Source: Saccoglossus kowalevskii (lineage: Eukaryota > Hemichordata > Enteropneusta > Harrimaniidae). Taken from it: DNA of 64,000 nucleotides. Where the stretch lies: contig NW_003139424.1 of NCBI RefSeq assembly GCF_000003605.2, positions 1-64,000 of the forward strand, read 5' to 3'. Of this stretch, positions 60,633 through 64,000 are shown piece by piece; the stretch's first letter is position 1, and each line of letters begins with the position of its first letter. The notes under the pieces are model-generated. The model worked only from the letters and a program-made list of their open reading frames with translations. It had not been told where the DNA came from and did not search any database. Both the position numbers and the translations under genes were made by a program.

Positions 60633-61573
60633 CTAAGTCATTGGCACGACACTCCCGCAGTTAAATTTCGAAAACATTAAGTAAATGTCTCGAGAATGCC
60701 TCATAAATAAGCAGACTATCACAATAGACCACAGGAAAATCGACGACAAACTGTGTACAAAGTTGTGAAAAGCGATTGCAAAGTTGGCAGTTTCATTCGG
60801 GATTGTTCCCTGTGATATCATATAAACAAGTCCCATAGTTAAAAGTTCGAAAATGTGAAAACTAGTTCCTAATTTGTTGTTAAATTACCGTAGTGTTGCT
60901 CAAAGTATGTAGAGGTCATAGGTCATTTTTAAATGGCACTTTTGCAAGCGATATCGATTTTGAAACTTTGAAAAACATGAAATAGCCGCCAATTCGGTTC
61001 AATTTCAAATAGTCCATGCAGCTGTGTTGTTAGGTGACCAACTCATGTTTAAAGTAAAGCATAATTGGGCGTGGTTAGTACTTGCATGGGTGACTTACTG
61101 AGTAAACAAGATGTTGTTTTTTCTTTTTGTTTCATCACACGCACGGAAAAAATATAAGGCGACATTCATGCATTTTTTCTTACTGTGATGTCAATCATTT
61201 CTTGTGGAAAATCGGGGAATTTTTGTATTTGTTTAATTAATGAAAAGTTTTAAAATTTCGTATTTTTTTAAAAACAAGTTGTTGGTGTCTGCAGGCACGT
61301 AGTGGGATTTATGCTGTTAATACTCCGTGCAAAGTTGTTCAAAGTGATTGCAAAGTTGTGCAAAGTGATTTCAAAGTTTATAGATGTATTTGTTTATATG
61401 ACCTAAGTTGTTGGCATATAGAAACACGCAGTTGTAAAGTCAAGAAATTTAATAAAGGCCAGTTGAAAGCAGCCTGTGGATGTTCACATGAGCTGACTGT
61501 AAACTGTTGGAAAACTGCGTGCAAAGTTGGAAAAAGCGGTTGAAATGTTGGCGAAGTTTCTTGTATATTTAAC
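60633..61573. repeat. Satellite monomer, long form (941 bp)
   Basis: Full-length. Has gggtgacttactg, aagatgttg and atcggggaattt; ends gaagtttcttg. Confidence 0.95.
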
Positions 61574-62515
61574 CTAAGTAATTGGCACGACACTCCCGCA
61601 GTTAAATTTCGAAAACATTAAGTAAATGTCTCGAGAATGCCTCATAAATAAGCAGACTATCACAATAGACCACAGGAAAATCGACGACAAACTGTGTACA
61701 AAGTTGTGAAAAGCGATTGCAAAGTTGGCAGTTTCATTCGGGATTGTTCCCTGTGATATCATATAAGCAAGTCCCATAGTTAAAAGTTCGAAAATGTGAA
61801 AACTAGTTCCTAATTTGTTGTTAAATTACCGTAGTGTTGCTCAAAGTATGTAGAGGTCATAGATCATTTTTAAATGGCACTTTTGCAAGCGATATCGATT
61901 TTGAAACTTTGAAAAACATGAAATAGCCGCCAATTCGGTTCAATTTCAAATAGTCCATGCAGCTGTGTTGTTAGGTGACCAACTCATGTTTAAAGTAAAG
62001 CATAATTGGGCGTGGTTAGTACTTGCATGGGAGACTCACTGAGTAAACAAGCTGTTGTTTTTTCTTTTTGTTTCATCACACGCACGGAAAAAATATAAGG
62101 CGACATTCATGCATTTTTTCTTACTGTGATGTCAATCATTTCTTGTGGAAAATCGTGGAATTTTTGTATTTGTTTAATTAATGAAAAGTTTTAAAATTTC
62201 GTATTTTTTTTAAAAACAAGTTTTTGGTGTTTGCAGGCACGTAGTGGGATTTATGCTGTTAATACTCCGTGCAAAGTTGTTCAAAGTGATTGCAAAATTG
62301 TGCAAAGTGATTTCAAAGTTTATAGATGTATTTGTTTATATGACCTAAGTTGTTGGCATATAGAAACACGCAGTTGTAAAGTCAAGAAATTTAATAAAGG
62401 CCAGTTGAAAGCAGCCTGTGGATGTTCACATGAGCTGACTGTAAACTGTTGGAAAACTGCGTGCAAAGTTGGAAAAAGCGGTTGAAATGTTGGCGAAGTT
62501 GCTTGTATATTTAAC
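61574..62515. repeat. Satellite monomer, long form (942 bp)
   Basis: Begins ctaagtaattgg. Has atataagcaag and catagatcattt; the tail has caagtttttggtgtttgc and gcaaaattgtg, as at about 27.43 kb. Confidence 0.95.
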
Positions 62516-63455
62516 CTAAGTCATTGGCACGACACTCCCGCAGTTAAATTTCGAAAACATTAAGTAAATGTCTCGAGAATGCCTCATAAATAAGCAGACT
62601 ATCACAATAGACCACAGGAAAATCGACGACAAACTGTGTACAAAGTTGTGAAAAGCGATTGCAAAGTTGGTAGTTTCATTCGGGATTGTTACCTGTGATA
62701 TCATATAAACAAGTCCCATAGTTAAAAGTTCGAAAATGTGAAAACTAGTTCCTAATTTGTTGTTAAATTACCGTAGTGTTGCTCAAAGTATGTAGAGGTC
62801 ATAGGTCATTTTTAAATGGCACTTTTGCAAGCGATATCGATTTTGAAACTTTGAAAAACATGAAATAGCCGCCAATTCGGTTCAATTTCAAATAGTCCAT
62901 GCAGCTGTGTTGTTAGGTGAACAACTCATGTTTAAAGTAAAGCACAATCGGGCGTGGTTATTACTTGCATGCGAGACTCACTGAGAAAACAATCTGTTGT
63001 TTTTTCTTTTTGTTTCATCACACGCACGGAAAAAATATAAGGCGACATTCATGCATTTTTTCTTACTGTGATGTCAATCATTTCTTGTGAAAATCGTGGA
63101 ATGTTTGTATTTGTTTAATTAATGAAAAGTTTTAAAATTTCGTGTTTTTTTAAAAACAAGTGGTTGGGGTCTGCAGGCACGTAGTGGGATTTATGCTGTT
63201 AATACTCCGTGCAAAGTTGTTCAAAGTGATTGCAAAGTTGTGCAAAGTGATTTCAAAGTTTTTGGATGTATTTGTTTATATGACCTAAGTTGTTGGCATA
63301 TAGAAACACGCCGTTGTAAAGTCAAGAAATTTAATAAAGGCCAGTTGAAAGCAGACTGTGGATGTTCACATGAGCTGACTGTAAACTGTTGGAAAACTGC
63401 GTGCAAAGTTGGAAAAAGCGGTTGAAATGTTGGCGAAGTTGCTTGTATATTTAAC
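62516..63455. repeat. Satellite monomer, long form (940 bp)
   Basis: Has ggtgaacaac, ggttattacttg, catgcgagactc and gaatgtttgtattt. The tail has ttcgtgttttt, agtggttggggtc, tttttggatg, acacgccgttg and gcagactgtgg. Confidence 0.95.
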
Positions 63456-64000
63456 CTAAGTCATTGGCACAACACTCCCGCAGTTAAATTTCGAAAACAT
63501 TAAGTAAATGTCTCGAGAATGCCTCATAAATAAGCAGACTATCACAATAGACCACAGGAAAATCGACGACAAACTGTGTACAAAGTTGTGAAAAGCGATA
63601 GCAAAGTTGGTAGTTTCATTCGGGATTGTTACCTGTGATATCATATAAACAAGTCCCATAGTTAAAAGTTCAAAAATGTGAAAACTAGTTCCTAATTTGT
63701 TGTTAAATTACCGTAGTGTTGCTCAAAGTATGTAGAGGTCATAGGTCATTTTTAAATGGCACTTTTGCAAGCGATATCGATTTTGAAACTTTGAAAAACA
63801 TGAAATAGCCGCCAATTCGGTTCAATTTCAAATAGTCCATGCAGCTGTGTTGTTAGGTGAACAACTCATGTTTAAAGTAAAGCACAGTCGGGCGTGGTTA
63901 TCACTTGCATGGGAGACTCACTGAGAAAACAAGCTGTTGTTTTTTCTTTTTGTTTCACCACACGCACGGAAAAAATATAAGGCGACATTCATGCATTTTT
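63456..64000. repeat. Partial monomer at right window edge (545 bp)
   Basis: The first 545 bp of a unit. Shares ggcacaacactc, gttcaaaaatg and ggtgaacaac with the 13-14 kb units. It ends inside ttcatgcattttt, so the array continues beyond the window. Confidence 0.95.

Larger units (their letters stand above)
1..64000. repeat. Satellite DNA array, about 941-bp monomer, about 70 head-to-tail units
   Basis: The same sequence returns about every 941 bp (896 bp in short units) from the first base to the last, always in the same orientation. The anchor ctaagtcattggcacgac or a one- or two-base variant occurs at the start of every unit. Within a unit the order is: anchor; cgcagttaaatttcg; tctcgagaatgcctc; a CAAAGTTG-rich motif; tgatatcatataaac; gcgatatcgatttt; catgcagctgtgttg; tttcatcacacgcacgg; ttcatgcattttttc; tttaattaatgaaaag; an oligo-T then oligo-A tract; ggcacgtagtggg; a 21-bp subrepeat block; gaaacacgcagttg; catgagctgactg. 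Copies differ by scattered substitutions and homopolymer changes. No unique sequence interrupts the array apart from the N gap. Satellite arrays of this kind evolve by unequal exchange and gene conversion. The family is not one I recognise, and the chromosomal location cannot be told from sequence alone. Confidence 0.98.

Noticed and set aside
1-64000. CRISPR array or ribosomal/5S gene cluster, because of the regular period
   Set aside because: There are no alternating short repeats with unique spacers; whole 0.9-kb units are conserved. No rRNA, 5S or histone gene sequence is recognisable in the unit.
1-64000. Tandemly arranged transposon or retroelement copies
   Set aside because: No terminal inverted repeats, target-site duplications, transposase or polymerase motifs were seen. 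The units abut without intervening sequence.
1-64000. Monomer length as five nucleosomes (941/5 = 188 bp)
   Set aside because: The arithmetic is suggestive, but the 896- and 649-bp units do not keep to it, and sequence alone gives no phasing evidence.

Overview
The whole window is one head-to-tail tandem array of a single satellite DNA family. I see no non-satellite sequence, protein gene, RNA gene, transposon or CRISPR array in it. The monomer is about 941 bp and AT-rich (about 36% GC, judged by eye). It recurs about 70 times, always in the same orientation, with copies mostly differing by scattered single bases. This kind of array is typical of eukaryotic heterochromatin (centromeric, pericentromeric, subtelomeric or interstitial blocks). 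I do not recognise the family and cannot name the host; an animal or other eukaryote with a long-read assembly is the likeliest source.

Layout. I phase monomers from a conserved anchor beginning ctaagtcattggcacgac. Two length classes dominate. The long form (L) is about 941 bp. The short form (S) is about 896 bp and lacks roughly 46 bp just after the T-tract/A-tract near the 3' part of the unit. L and S alternate in several places (7.2-10.9 kb, 44.8-50.4 kb, 53.3-56.0 kb), giving local L+S dimers of about 1.84 kb. L predominates elsewhere. A third variant is a diverged 'C-type' tail (gtttgcagg, aaaaatgttc, tatatatgac, cgcgcacttg) scattered at about 17.7, 25.6, 29.3, 30.2, 32.1 and 44.6 kb.

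Rearranged units break the regularity. Two composites, joined near 6.39 and 16.31 kb, each lost about 370 bp between the same pair of internal motifs. A tandem pair of 649/650-bp condensed units lies at 18.0-19.3 kb. One unit at 24.7 kb lost exactly one internal 21-bp subrepeat, and another at 25.9-26.7 kb lost two 11-bp stretches. A partial tail duplication lies at 52.8-53.2 kb. Higher-order duplication is visible: about 2.7 kb at 47.2-49.9 kb recurs at 53.8-56.5 kb (offset about 6.6 kb), and 7.6-8.4 kb recurs at 9.5-10.2 kb and in part just right of the gap.

Inside each monomer are three diverged copies of a 40-bp motif, one of them extended into a 21-bp tandem repeat, so the 941-bp unit seems to have grown from a much shorter ancestral repeat.

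Assembly quality. There is a 50-N gap at 37319-37368. Four short patches (3.82-4.06, 10.18-10.27, 14.93-15.29, 19.84-19.88 kb) have dense one-base insertions or deletions unlike the substitution-type variation elsewhere. They look like unpolished sequence. Copy number and order should be treated as provisional.

Short open frames of about 61-86 residues recur in almost every unit only because the DNA recurs. I annotate none as a gene.
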